This document shows positions 33,462 through 43,753 of a stretch of 62,206 bases of DNA, one piece after another. The DNA lies in NCBI GenBank assembly GCA_035642715.1, contig DASQRW010000073.1, positions 1 to 62,206 of the forward strand. The letters run 5' to 3'. Made by a program: the position numbers and the translations under genes. A model generated the notes under the pieces. The model was not told the DNA's origin. It did not search any database and saw nothing but the letters and a program-made list of their open reading frames with translations. Numbering within the stretch: the first letter of the stretch is position 1; each line of letters starts with the position of its first letter. Source of the DNA: JAJNBK01 sp035642715 (GTDB lineage: Archaea > Thermoproteota > Nitrososphaeria > Nitrososphaerales > Nitrososphaeraceae).

Positions 33462-34169
33462 ATGTCTCTTGAAGTTCTAGATATTCTTAGAGTAATCGCT
33501 TTACTCTCTTTTGCTGGTGGAACATCATTTCTTGGTGCTTTGATTTCAAAGTATAAAAAATTCGGTAATCAACAAATATTATTTTTAACTGCGTTTGGTG
33601 CAGGAATCCTTATCTCTGCTGCCATCTTTGAAATGGTCGTTGAAGCTGAAAAGATCATTGGAATCATCTTGACATTATTTTCTTTTATAGGTGGTTCAAT
33701 AATATTTACTATAGCAGACATAATAGCAGAGCGCCGAGGTGGTGGAGCTGGTATCCTTCTTGGAATTGGATTAGATTCAATTCCTGAATCACTTGCCATT
33801 GGTGCTTCCATTGCGGCAGGTCCTGGTCTCGCCGTTGCCATCTTGATTGGAATCCAGAATGTCCCTGAAGGTATTGCATCTTATCGTGAAATGAGATCTG
33901 GGAAGACAGCATTTAGTAACAGCAAAAAAGCGCTCATTGCTATAGGAATAGTATCAATAATTCCAATTATTCTTGGTTTAGTTGGTTTATTCTATTTACA
34001 AGGAATGACATATGTTATTGGATTAACACTTGCTATATCGGCAGGAGGTATATTCTATATGTTGCATTATGATATGATACCAAAGGCTCATAAGGAAAGA
34101 GAGTGGCTGCCAACATTTGGTGCTATTTTAGGATTTATAATTGGATTTGCTATAATAAGACTAATTTGA
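33462..34169 (+). CDS. ZIP-family metal transporter
   Basis: Eight-helix divalent-metal importer (zinc, iron or manganese). The metal path motifs are in helix 4, GLDSIPESLAIGAS (about 102-115), and helix 5, IQNVPEGIASYREM (about 130-143). ZupT-like length of 235 residues, without a long histidine loop. ATG 33462. Monocistronic; no metal regulator adjacent. Confidence 0.93.
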   Translation: MSLEVLDILRVIALLSFAGGTSFLGALISKYKKFGNQQILFLTAFGAGILISAAIFEMVVEAEKIIGIILTLFSFIGGSIIFTIADIIAERRGGGAGILLGIGLDSIPESLAIGASIAAGPGLAVAILIGIQNVPEGIASYREMRSGKTAFSNSKKALIAIGIVSIIPIILGLVGLFYLQGMTYVIGLTLAISAGGIFYMLHYDMIPKAHKEREWLPTFGAILGFIIGFAIIRLI

Positions 34170-34330
34170 TCATATCTAATGTTTCTAATGTTATTTCATC
34201 AAAAACTGATCTCCACACTACCCGCTAATAATTAAATACGAAAATTAATAGAATAGCTAATACAGATAACTCTATTTATCTATACACGTATGTATATGTA
34301 TATATATATATACCTCTTCATTAAGAAAGT

Positions 34331-34474
34331 TTATTCCAATATTTTCTCCTTGCTTTGTTCTTTTTGATATTCGGCGTTTATATCTCTGTCTGGATTGACA
34401 ATTTTGTTTCCTGCTCTCTTTTTACCTTTATTCACTACGTCCTTTACTTCATCTTCTCTTAATATATCTGACAT
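34331..34474 (-). CDS. Small charged hypothetical protein, 47 aa
   Basis: ATG 34474 to TAA 34331-34333. The sequence begins MSDILREDEVKDVVNKGKKR and ends DINAEYQKEQSKEKILE: charged, soluble, natural-looking composition. No ribosome-binding site is obvious, but leaderless starts are common here. Function unknown. Confidence 0.4.
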   Translation of the reverse strand: MSDILREDEVKDVVNKGKKRAGNKIVNPDRDINAEYQKEQSKEKILE

Positions 34475-34833
34475 TCTATTACACATATTTGGATAACATC
34501 GGATATAGTTAGATTGATAAATTATACTAAAGAGAATCTGTCGCTTGAAAAAGTAAGAGATTCTAGTTATGATTTCTTGCTATTTTTATATTTTGCCATT
34601 AAATTAGGCTTATTCTAATATGTCCGCCTCCGACGCTCCATAAGATCATCTCCACGATCGTCTCCTCCACCAGATTTGCTCTAGATATTTTATGTCCATC
34701 CATCATATTGGTCAGTATTATCTCCATTAGAAAATGTATTTGCTATCTACGATCATCTATTACTTGTCGATTGCCATCTCATTATCAATACTCCATTACC
34801 ACTATCATCTGAAATCTTTTTTTCATTTATGAG

Positions 34834-35869
34834 TCACCTAAATTCATATTCTTGTCTTGAGTCTCTGCTAGTTAAGTCTTCGTCATTTTCTTGAGCTTTA
34901 ATCATAGTTTCTGCTCCGATAGTGTTGATAAATATCTTGGCATAGAGATTCTTCTGCCTTCCTTTCTTGTTCTAGTGCCGATGTTTTGGAAGATTTCATG
35001 ATGACAACATGGATCCATCGCTGTCGTTATTACTCTCTTTAGGCTCCTCCCTTAACTACACACCTTCTGCTAATTTCTCTATAACTATATTGACGATCTC
35101 AAAGTTAGCCTATGCTTCAGGCACAGCAAGACTGTTCAATGATTCAGAAAGTTGACTTTAAGGGTTGTGATCTTTATGGTGTAATAATATCAATAATTTT
35201 ATCATGTGTCTCCTCCTTTGATAAAAGTCATGAGTTTTAAATCTTGAATTATACTCTTTTATATCTTTTAATTTACTTGAGTCAGTACCAGTTGGAAGAG
35301 ATAATTGCTCTAGAATATGGCCTATTTTTTGCACTACTCCCAGTGAACTTATTGCTAGTTGAGGTGCTCTGTGTCAACTAATTACTTGAAATCTGCATCG
35401 AGAGACTTGATATACGTACTATGAACATATTGTCGCAATTCATTGATATACTATACAATTACATTTGATTTGCATCCTTTGGGATCGCTGATATGTGATC
35501 AAGAATAACTTTACAATATACTGAACCCCTAATCTTAGCTATCTGCGTTATCGACTTAACATAGTTGAAAATATCTGTGCATCTAAGCTTGTCGAGCAGA
35601 CCTTCCTTGGTGCCTGTTGTGAATCTCGTTCAATTGCTGGTTTACTACTAAAATTTCGTTAGGAACTACTGCTTAGAATGTTATGGGTAATAATGCTTTT
35701 GCCCCAGTTAAACCTCTGCCTATGTGCGGCTTGCTTGTTTTATAATTGAGTAAACTGTTTGTTTTACCAGCGTTTGTTGCAATTGAATCTGTATAGATAT
35801 TTATTTACTGGACATTTTGAAATTGAGACAACCTGTGATTCTCTCTGTGTTATTGTCTGAATAGCCTTA
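34834..35869 (-). pseudogene. Decayed coding region, several frameshifts
   Basis: Read leftwards from 35869, protein-like blocks appear in changing frames: IQTITQRESQVVSISKCPV, SLLNYKTSKPHIGRGLTGAK, VVPNEILVVNQQLNEIHN, then (shifted) GTKEGLLDKLRCTDIFNYVK and GSVYCKVILDHISAIPKDAN, YINELRQYVHSTYIKSLDADF, RAPQLAISSLGVVQKIGHIL, SQLSESLNSLAVPEA, a 33-codon piece from ATG 34999 (MKSSKTSALEQERKAEES) and YAKIFINTIGAETMIKAQEN ending at 34834. At least five frame changes or stops. The parent family is not recognised. The continuous order on one strand suggests one or two genes that died in place. Confidence 0.55.
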
Positions 35870-36012
35870 ATATATTAGGAAGTGTAGGCTACTATTGCTT
35901 TACAAATTATATATAGTTGTTGTATATTACTTGCATTAATACTCTGATTCGAATTTATAACTATTACACATTAGCTAAATTATTATATGTAAGTAATAGC
36001 TATACATTGAAG

Positions 36013-36414
36013 ATGCAAAATCAAGTGTCAAAAGGAGAAGAAGGAGCACAAATGAAAGAATCATCTTTAGAACTAACCTTTGAACAAGTGTGCCCTATTT
36101 GGTCTAGCAAGCTGAAGTCGGGATTAAACGAAAAGGATAGGGTAACAATGCGTAATGACTCTAAATATTGTATGGTTGGTGAAGCTTGGGGATTTACTGG
36201 AAGACATGCAGGTTACTATATAGCTCCTTTGATTCCGTTTGTTGGATGTTGGACATGTGTAATATACGGACGCAAATTTGGCAGTCTTGCTAAAAAGAAT
36301 TATAGCCATCTAAGTAATTATCAGCCACTAATTGGTGATTTTATCAAGCACTGGAATGAAAAGCATATAAATATTACAAAAAAGTTGAGGAAGAATCTCC
36401 AGCTTCACTATTAA
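36013..36414 (+). CDS. Hypothetical protein, 133 aa
   Basis: The open frame begins at 35917 but the AT-rich first 32 codons look like noise; ATG 36013 (MQNQVSKGEEGAQ) is the likelier start, giving 133 residues. Conserved-looking blocks: LELTFEQVCPIWSSKLKSGL, NDSKYCMVGEAWGFTGRHAG, PFVGCWTCVIYGRKFG and IGDFIKHWNEKH. Several Trp/Cys residues suggest a folded domain, perhaps metal- or cofactor-binding. No family recognised. Confidence 0.6.
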   Translation: MQNQVSKGEEGAQMKESSLELTFEQVCPIWSSKLKSGLNEKDRVTMRNDSKYCMVGEAWGFTGRHAGYYIAPLIPFVGCWTCVIYGRKFGSLAKKNYSHLSNYQPLIGDFIKHWNEKHINITKKLRKNLQLHY

Positions 36415-37164
36415 GATATAGAAAAAATAATAAAATAAAACAATCAGTGCATAAAATATCTGATTGTACATATTTCTTATTTTCGGCTTGACTATTATAA
36501 ATTTGCAAACAATTCTCATTTGTTCTATGTATAATTGAATAATTTCTATATATTATAACAAACTTTGAAGTTTAGCATAATATTAAGATTTAGTATAATT
36601 AGGTTATATATATATCAGATATTTCTCATTTATAGGATTTCAAAATAAATATTGTATCTTTATAGTCATAACATATAAATTACTCGTCTAGCAAGATAGA
36701 GATAAATAATTGCATAAATAGAGATAGGTACCCTCCATATCAAGAGCAATTATCACTTGTCGATAGGAGGATGAATCTATCTTTTTTTATTGAATTCGTC
36801 ATTATAAACGGGTCTTTTATATTAACATGCTGCGGTTTACATCTCCTATCCTAAACAGCATAATTATCATACAGCATATAGAGATAAAATCCAATTTAAG
36901 TAATTTCGGAATAGAACCAACGAATATCTTAGTAAAATGGAAGTGAGACTACTAATATCAAATGTTAAAACCCATCTCTGACTTTAAGATGATATTCTGC
37001 TCCTATGTGCATAGAAGAACATTATAACAAACCTGATTGACAAAGCAGCGACAAGTCAAGAATAATATCCTAAGGAAAAAAACAAAGCAACCAAAAATTC
37101 TAACCAATTACTTCGTAAGTTAGTTAGATTTAAAGGAAGAATAGCAGTAATAAAGTTTGCTTAT
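36415..37164. other. 750-bp gene-free stretch
   Basis: Stops in all frames; no RNA gene or repeat recognised. Confidence 0.5.
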
Positions 37165-37722
37165 ATGCCATCCCCTATTGTTTTATTGCTCTCTTTTGTT
37201 TGCATTATTACTGCTGCATTAATAATAAACCTGTCACACCAAGTATATGCAGATTCTCTTAAAAGCGCTTTGAAGCAAAGAATTGGTAACTATGAAGTAG
37301 AGATGGTAACAGATCCAAAAAGCCCTGTCATAGGACAGAACAACAGGATTTTATTGAGATTTGGCAGTATTAATGGAGATGATCTAATTGATGTCCCTAT
37401 TGTCATAAGAATATTCAAAGATAACATAGAGTTAGAAAAGACCGGTCAGATATTGGTTCCATATGGTCATTACAATTATAACTATGTATTTCCAGAATCA
37501 GGAAGATACATAGTATATGTCGATGTAAATGATGTGGCTTATAGTAACCAAATTCTTAACTTTATCTATTTTATTGATGTGCCAGAATCTTGGAACAATA
37601 GTTCATTGCCGTTAGCTATTATTACAATAGTTGTGATTGCAATTGTTATTACAACAATAGTTAGTCTAATTTTCTTTCAAAGGAAAAAGAAACAACAAAG
37701 TATCACGAACACAAAGAATTAG
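37165..37722 (+). CDS. Membrane-anchored YtkA-like (Ig-fold) protein
   Basis: 185 residues: signal peptide (hydrophobic 5-23, VYADS cleavage region), an outside beta-sandwich of about 100 residues (VEMVTDPKSPVIGQNNRILL, DVPIVIRIFKDNIELEK, PESGRYIVYVDVND) that resembles YtkA/CopC-like domains, then a C-terminal helix (ITIVVIAIVITTIVSLIFF) and a basic tail. Related proteins are often tied to copper handling or cell-surface structures. No copper-ligand Met/His cluster is visible. Confidence 0.7.
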   Translation: MPSPIVLLLSFVCIITAALIINLSHQVYADSLKSALKQRIGNYEVEMVTDPKSPVIGQNNRILLRFGSINGDDLIDVPIVIRIFKDNIELEKTGQILVPYGHYNYNYVFPESGRYIVYVDVNDVAYSNQILNFIYFIDVPESWNNSSLPLAIITIVVIAIVITTIVSLIFFQRKKKQQSITNTKN

Positions 37723-38210
37723 TCAAATCATATTCTTCTTTTATCTATATTCATATAACTATCCGATCACATAACTTCAATAAAATGACAGGGGACTTAG
37801 ATATACGTTGAACTTGAGATTAAAGAAAATCTAAAAGAAGACAATTCGATTTGATATACATTAATTTATCACTTATGTGCAAAGTCCTTTAATTAATAGG
37901 AATGTATTTATGTCTATGTCCAGAAGCTATGCTTCTTCCTTCTTCTTGTATTTATGAACACCAATTTCATCCCAAAAAGGTAGTGAACAATACCTATTAA
38001 TCAAGATAATAAATTTCCTATCTGAATGCTGCTTTGAGCAATTATAAAAACTCTAGAAACAAACAGATTAAAAAAATAATTATTTAATTGTACCATAAAG
38101 AGTTCATAGATCATCTATACTCTGTATCTAGCTATTAAATATCAGATCTAGAGTCTGTACCTTTTATTTATAAACAAATACACCTTATCATATTAGACAG
38201 GTAATTTAAT
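37723..38210. other. Intergenic
   Basis: 488 AT-rich bases, nothing recognised. Confidence 0.5.
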
Positions 38211-39092
38211 GTGAAGATAGGCTACCCGTGTATAAATACAAGTATTCAACGTCATCACACATCTACTTTTAGGCTGGCTTCTTATTCTGAAATGAGATTA
38301 ATTCAAACCATAAGGGACAACTTAGCGCATCTTGAAAAGATTCTAAAATTTAATGTAGAAAATCGCTTGCTATTTTTTAGAATTAGTTCTGATCTTGTTC
38401 CTTTTGCTTCTCATCCAATATGTAAATTCAACTGGATAGATCATTTTAAATCAGAATTTAAACATCTAGGCGAATATATCAAAGCAAATAATATCAGAAT
38501 ATCCATGCATCCTGATCAATTTGTCATTCTTAACTCTTCTAATGAAAAAGTGACTAATAATAGTATCAATGAATTAAAATATCATTGTAATATTTTAGAT
38601 GCGATGGATCTAGACCAAACTGCCAAAGTCCAGATCCATGTAGGTGGAGTTTATGGAGATAAGCCTAGGGCTATAAAAAAGTTCATTGAATGTTATTCCA
38701 CTTTGACTGAAGCCATAAAGAAGAGGATCGCTATAGAAAATGATGACCATTTATTTAATTTAAAAGATTGCTTGGAGATCCATCAACAAACAGGTATTCC
38801 AATTATTTTTGATAACTTTCATCATGAATGCTTTAACTACAGTAAAGAATCAATGATTCAAGCAATTAAAAAAGCAAGTTTAACATGGAAAGTAAAAGAT
38901 GGCTTACCTATGCTTGATTATAGTAGTCAAAGTAAGGGAGAAAGAAAAGGAAAACATGCAACTACACTTGACCCTTTGTTATTCTGTAAGTTTATAATGG
39001 AAACACAAAGATTAGACTTTGACCTGATGCTAGAAATAAAAGATAAAGAGAAAAGCGCATTAGCAGCATTGAAATTATTATTTAAAATTTAA
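38211..39092 (+). CDS. uvsE: UV-damage endonuclease (UvdE/UvsE)
   Basis: TIM-barrel endonuclease that nicks 5' to UV photoproducts and starts an alternative excision repair. Family blocks: IGYPCINTS (2-10), FFRISSDLVPFASHP (about 55-69), ISMHPDQFVILNS (about 96-108), AKVQIHVGGVYGDK, KKRIAIENDD (about 170-179), IPIIFDNFHHE (about 195-206) and LDFDLMLEIKDKE; the His/Glu/Asp residues are the metal ligands. 293 residues. Start GTG 38211. Useful to a soil-surface archaeon; single gene. Confidence 0.94.
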   Translation: MKIGYPCINTSIQRHHTSTFRLASYSEMRLIQTIRDNLAHLEKILKFNVENRLLFFRISSDLVPFASHPICKFNWIDHFKSEFKHLGEYIKANNIRISMHPDQFVILNSSNEKVTNNSINELKYHCNILDAMDLDQTAKVQIHVGGVYGDKPRAIKKFIECYSTLTEAIKKRIAIENDDHLFNLKDCLEIHQQTGIPIIFDNFHHECFNYSKESMIQAIKKASLTWKVKDGLPMLDYSSQSKGERKGKHATTLDPLLFCKFIMETQRLDFDLMLEIKDKEKSALAALKLLFKI

Positions 39093-39260
39093 AACAATGA
39101 TTTCTAAGATATCTATAGATTCACTCACTAATGACATTATGACCTCGACATTATCTAAATGTATAACAGTCTAAAGCAATACCATTATAATAATTACAGA
39201 AGCAAAATTTTTAAATGTTAGATTAAGACATAAAAGAATAAGAATGATACTTCTATAACT

Positions 39261-39559
39261 ATGAAGAAAATAGAGGCGTTTATAACAACTGAAAAACCAG
39301 ATTCAGCATTATCAGCTTTAAACGCTATCGGCATGCAAGCAACATTCTTTGAATCTAATGGTATGGGTAAAGGTGAGAATATAAACTCAGTTATGGCAGA
39401 GGAGTAGCAGGTACTACAAAGATGCCCCATTCAGAAAGGCTTACACTTCTAACTATGGTAGAAGAAAATTAAGTCAAAGAGATACATGATATTATAAGAG
39501 CTTCAGCAATAACAAGCCAAATGGGTGCAGGAGGAATCATAGTTATCTCACAGGTATAA
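39261..39559 (+). pseudogene. P-II-like regulatory protein, frameshifted
   Basis: From ATG 39261 the protein starts MKKIEAFITTEKPDSALSAL and NAIGMQATFFESNGMGKGEN, a P-II (GlnB/GlnK) N-terminus. That frame ends at TAG 39405-39407. The shifted frame carries on with YGRGVAGTTKMPHSERLTLL (T-loop region and following strand), a TAA, then VKEIHDIIRASAITSQMGAG and GIIVISQV, the P-II C-terminal half. One frameshift and an internal stop make it non-functional unless translation is recoded. Confidence 0.75.
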
Positions 39560-39901
39560 GAAATAATGAATAATTAATTTCTATATACATTATCTTACAC
39601 AGACTAAATAATTGTTAAAGAGACACACACACACAGACTCATTGAAGAAAAACAGCCACTGGTTGCCCCAACGGTATCTAACATAAATTCGCAATATCAA
39701 AAGAAGTTTAACACTTCTTCTGCCATATCTGCTTTTTAGAAGTTAATACGTAATCCGATTACCTAGACGTTTGCTCTTCAGCCATCTCTTTTTTAAGGAA
39801 TACAAAATTATGGAGAACATTAGAAAGTTTGTTCGAGCAATGATTCAAAATAAATGTCTATGTATATATATATATATTTATAAAAATACATTAAGCAATT
39901 A
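39560..39901. other. Intergenic
   Basis: 342 bases; short CA and TA simple repeats (about 39624-39633 and 39860-39880), no gene recognised. Confidence 0.5.
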
Positions 39902-40390
39902 TCAATCAATCAAACTTTTTTCCATAAAGATATTTGCTCTATAATTATCGTTATACCTGGCAATATCTACAAAACCATTCTTTAAATACAGCGCCCGTGC
40001 TGCCTCTAAATATTTTGAACTATCCAAAAGGATCCTTGAATAGCCAATTCTTTTAGCAAAGTCTACTGCGGTATCAAGCAATTTTTGACCTATTCCTAAA
40101 TGCCTATACTCTTTTACTACATACATTCGCTTTAATTCACAAGTAGATGCATATTGCTTCAAATTTCTTATTCCCGTGGTGCTTATGATTTGCTTGTCGA
40201 TGGTTTCTTCTGCAACCCAAAAGCATCCTCCATCAGATTTGTTATAATGTTCTTCTATGCAAATGAGATCAGAATCCAAACCGTTAAATTCAAGTCTAAA
40301 CTTAAATTCATTAATTATAATATCAGAAATGAGGTTTAGTACTTTTTTAGAATCAGTTTTACGAAATAACCTTATTTGGACATTGGTCAA
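39902..40390 (-). CDS. GNAT-family N-acetyltransferase
   Basis: 162-residue acetyl-CoA-dependent acetyltransferase. Motif A is MYVVKEYRHLGIGQKLLDTA (about 89-108), containing the R-x-x-G-x-G acetyl-CoA loop; motif B is LYLKNGFVDIARYND (about 133-147). The N-terminus (IRLFRKTDSKKVLNLI) is typical. Acceptor unknown. Single gene. Confidence 0.88.
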   Translation of the reverse strand: MTNVQIRLFRKTDSKKVLNLISDIIINEFKFRLEFNGLDSDLICIEEHYNKSDGGCFWVAEETIDKQIISTTGIRNLKQYASTCELKRMYVVKEYRHLGIGQKLLDTAVDFAKRIGYSRILLDSSKYLEAARALYLKNGFVDIARYNDNYRANIFMEKSLID

Positions 40391-40584
40391 TGTAGGTATA
40401 AAGATATACCACTAATAAAGAAATTGTTATTAGCTTCTTTTGTAAATATCCTCTCTAATATTAGAATTAATAATTTCATATTAAAAGGTAGATATTGGAT
40501 ATGCTGGGTTAAATCATTTTATTGTGAGCTTGTGATCTTCTATAATTAATATTCGATTTCTGGTAATATTGAAGATTTCGCTTT

Positions 40585-40767
40585 CTAGGCAGATGAAAAG
40601 TTACATGTTTGACAAGTGCTATAAATCTCACCATCGAGATGATTAAAATGCGTTCTACACGTTAAGCATGTATGATGTATATCTTCAAAGCCATCAGGAG
40701 CAACAAATGCGAAACTCTCCAGCTTTTGACTCTTGCATTTAATACATCGGCAGCCACATCTTATCAT
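40585..40767 (-). CDS. Small double zinc-ribbon protein, 60 aa
   Basis: Three Cys pairs in 60 residues: CGCRCIKCKS at the N-terminus, CLTCRTHF in the middle and CQTCNF at the end, with two His (IHHTC). Enough for one or two structural zinc ions. Archaeal genomes have many such microproteins. ATG 40767. Function unknown. Confidence 0.6.
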   Translation of the reverse strand: MIRCGCRCIKCKSQKLESFAFVAPDGFEDIHHTCLTCRTHFNHLDGEIYSTCQTCNFSSA

Positions 40768-41241
40768 TACAAACTTTCAGATTAATCAAAATATAAAATT
40801 TTGTTATATTTGTGCATGTATTATATAGTAATTTTATGTCAGAACTTATTAATATTTACATGATCGAGTCTCTAAGTCGATCAATTTTTTCTTTAACCAA
40901 AGATCTTATGTCTTAATTCACATTTTATAGCATTTTGAAATAGAAATATTAAAGAACTTACAGTATAATTTATCATAGTAAAGTGTCTTTATTGTCCATC
41001 TCTCTTTAGTAAGCACAATTAAGGTAACCTATATTATTAATATTAAATCTGAAAGTCCCTATCATACTATGAATTACATATATAATATTAACTTAATTCT
41101 GACACATAAAATCAAAGTGCATTCTGTCGTGATCATCATTAATGGATTTACTGTATAAATTCATGCCAATTATTAAGACAAGCTAACAATCACAGATTAG
41201 CACTATCTAACCTTTAAATAATATATAATTAGATTTGAGCT
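40768..41241. other. Intergenic
   Basis: 474 AT-rich bases, nothing recognised. Confidence 0.5.
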
Positions 41242-41382
41242 ATGAAGATTGAAATTGAAATGAATACAGAGTCGACTGATGTGTCTCAGATCTTACAAAA
41301 GGTCTCCCAAATAGTGGAATCAGTAAAAGGACAAGGATTTACTATAAAAGAGTTAGAAATCGAATCAGACGAAGAAGATTAG
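41242..41382 (+). CDS. Small acidic protein, 46 aa
   Basis: ATG 41242 to TAG 41380-41382. The protein begins MKIEIEMNTESTDVSQILQK and ends KELEIESDEED: a strand, a long amphipathic helix and a strand with an acidic tail, a plausible tiny alpha/beta unit. Composition and codon use differ sharply from the spacer on both sides, which supports a real gene. No family recognised. Confidence 0.5.
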   Translation: MKIEIEMNTESTDVSQILQKVSQIVESVKGQGFTIKELEIESDEED

Positions 41383-42008
41383 GATGAAGATTAATGGTGT
41401 TAGATCTTTGTATTTTCATATTTGATTTCATATTTGCTGAATAAAGTTTAATTTTAGTAAAGCATGGTGTAGTGTGTCAATAGCACATCAGGCTCATTCT
41501 ACAACAATATAACATCGTTGTTGATTCACATTATTCTCTACTTATTATTACTAATCAATAACATATTAAGATGAGCAGAAAAATGATGCATGGGAGCATT
41601 TAAAGATATTCTTGCCAACGTTATTTGGAATACTATTGATACTTTTGTCATATATATATATATATATACACCAGTAAGCGAGCCATCCAAAGGATAGAAA
41701 AATCACTATTATGTTCATCATCGTTATTGTTTTATCCATCGATTTCTGGTGCGTTCACAATAAAAATTCGAGACGCAAGGTAACATCCTCACCTACTTTT
41801 TTTGATATTTCACGAATGTTTTCGCTTTAATTATAAAGCTCTATAATCTCCTTTCTATTTATGGTTTGACTAATATAATTATCTTATAAAAATATTATAG
41901 TTGTATATTGGCTATAAATCCAAGGCTCCTGAGGATACTATATAGATCAGATACCATATTAGGAAAATTATGATATTATTACTTGTTGATGGAGTAGTAG
42001 TTATATGT
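41383..42008. other. Intergenic
   Basis: 626 bases with a TA dinucleotide run (about 41650-41668); no gene recognised. Confidence 0.5.
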
Positions 42009-42296
42009 TTACGAATAGGATCTGTGAATATAACACCACCTCCAAGATCTATTAGGCAGTGCTATCATTGCGGGATGACCAGTCTCTTTGAAATGTCTTG
42101 TAGCATGCAATCCCTCAGACGAATCGCAACATCCGACATGACCACATGTCAAACATAGACGGAGCGCCACCCATTGAGTACCTTCTTTTTCACATTCTTC
42201 GCAGCCTGATGTTTTAGGTGAAATGTTCTCATCAACATCTTTAACATGACTGCAAGTTTGCTTCTCTTTCATATTATTCTTAATTAGAGTAACCAA
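42009..42296 (-). CDS. UBP-type zinc-finger protein
   Basis: Stand-alone ZnF-UBP domain, as found in ubiquitin-specific proteases and also in single-domain prokaryotic proteins. The ligands are visible: CSHV (about 15-18), CEECEKEG, LRLCLTCGHVGCCDSS, HATRHFKETGHP and a C-terminal WRWCYIH. Most likely start ATG 42272 (MKEKQTCSHV), giving 87 residues. In eukaryotes the finger binds a free C-terminal Gly-Gly; in archaea the partner, possibly a ubiquitin-like SAMP, is unknown. Confidence 0.85.
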   Translation of the reverse strand: MVTLIKNNMKEKQTCSHVKDVDENISPKTSGCEECEKEGTQWVALRLCLTCGHVGCCDSSEGLHATRHFKETGHPAMIALPNRSWRWCYIHRSYS

Positions 42297-43213
42297 ATCA
42301 TATAAAATGCTTGGTCAACAACCTTGCAATGCATTTCTATACAGAATACAGGAAGCATATTAATGAATCAGGTAGATATATATTGTTTCGTAGCTAGTCT
42401 TCGCCCTATAAAATAAGAAGTATTATTAACTCTTAAAGATCCCAAGGTAGATGCCTTACATATATATTTACATTGTAGGAATTAAATAGGCACAGATTAT
42501 GCAATAAAAAACGGGATCTAACAAGCTGGAAAAATAGTCAAAATTTTATAATGGAGAGAGATAGGACGTGTTACGATAACAGGTGAAAATGAAAAAAATA
42601 TAGAAAGTATCAATAGAGTTAAAAATTGGATTCAAATTGAGCGCAACGTAGCAAAAGAAGAAGATGATCACTAAAAATACAAAATATTGATTAACTTTAA
42701 TTGAGATCACAAAAACCGTCAAATACTCCTTTGTATCTATATACCGCTTCAACTAAGACCATCTTGGTTTTTTTTGAGCGTTAGGAGTACTCTCCACTGA
42801 CCGGAAATAATACTAACATTCTTAAATAACTCTGAAGCCAGTGCCTTTGCCAAAGCTCTTGCAGTTTCCTTTATGATAAAGCCAGCATTATTTTGACAAT
42901 CGAAACTAGTCGTATTTTAAACACAAAAAATTAGCATACAAATAATTAGATATAAAGTTTTTGAGTTAAGTGAAAGGTTAACTCAGAGAAAGTCCATAAT
43001 AAATGTGAACTCCATACTGGTAGTGATTTCGCTTCGGAAACTTTTGAACTCACATTAGATTCTTTACTTGTCTGAAAAACCAATTATTGAAATACTGCTA
43101 AACACGCAATTTAAGTCCCTCTACATATGACTCAAGTGTACTTGAGTGAGTCTATCGCGATATACTCTTTTTTAGAGGATTTATGAAGTATATATAGTGT
43201 GTGTTTTCTTATT
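42297..43213. other. 917-bp spacer with one coding-like fragment
   Basis: On the minus strand 42749-42916 an open stretch without start codon reads GFIIKETARALAKALASELF and NVSIISGQWRVLLTLKKNQD, clearly protein-like but of no recognised family, probably a gene remnant. The rest shows nothing recognisable. Confidence 0.4.
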
Positions 43214-43753
43214 CTATAATTTTTTGGAGATAGCAATTTGTATTTTTTCTGCTATTTCTTTTGCTACCCTTTTTATGCTTTCTGGATCTTTATTTCCAAT
43301 TTCTTCAGATATTAAATCATACTCCCATTTGTTTTCTGCCTTTTTAATAGCTACCCCAGCATTTTCACCATTTATTTTGAACTTTTTCATTATCGCAATG
43401 TGTGAAAAAGTCTCTCCAATAATGGCACCGTGAAAATGCAATGTGTTAGCAGGGATGCATACCGTATCTCCCTCTTTTTCGAAAAAGATGATATCGTTAT
43501 CATCAATTTCAAATTTAGTTAAACTTGTTCCATGTATTAATCCAACCACTCCTTTTCCATTTGTAGCTATAAGTATTTGATCGGATTCATGGTAATGTAA
43601 TGTGGTTAAAGCACCATTTTGAAATATTACATAATACATTTCCTGTTCTGCAGAATTACCTTCACCTAAAATTTCTCTTATTACGACGTTTCCAGTAAAA
43701 TAATTCTCATTTATCTTTTTCTCTTTAGCTGTATGTATATTTTCCTTTTGCAT
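43214..43753 (-). CDS. Cupin-domain protein, 179 aa
   Basis: Single beta-barrel cupin. Motif 1 is around TLHYHESDQILIATNGKGVV (about 52-71, with H-x-H and a Glu replaced by Asp) and motif 2 around VCIPANTLHFHGAI (about 96-109), giving the His cluster for one metal. The C-terminal 45 residues form a charged helix (KRVAKEIAEKIQIAISKK). Function could be a small-molecule sensor or isomerase; not settled. Confidence 0.85.
   Translation of the reverse strand: MQKENIHTAKEKKINENYFTGNVVIREILGEGNSAEQEMYYVIFQNGALTTLHYHESDQILIATNGKGVVGLIHGTSLTKFEIDDNDIIFFEKEGDTVCIPANTLHFHGAIIGETFSHIAIMKKFKINGENAGVAIKKAENKWEYDLISEEIGNKDPESIKRVAKEIAEKIQIAISKKL

Noticed and set aside
34289..34312. TATATATA run after the ZIP transporter as a promoter or terminator
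   Set aside because: Simple TA runs occur in many spacers here and this one has no specific position relative to a start codon or U-tract.
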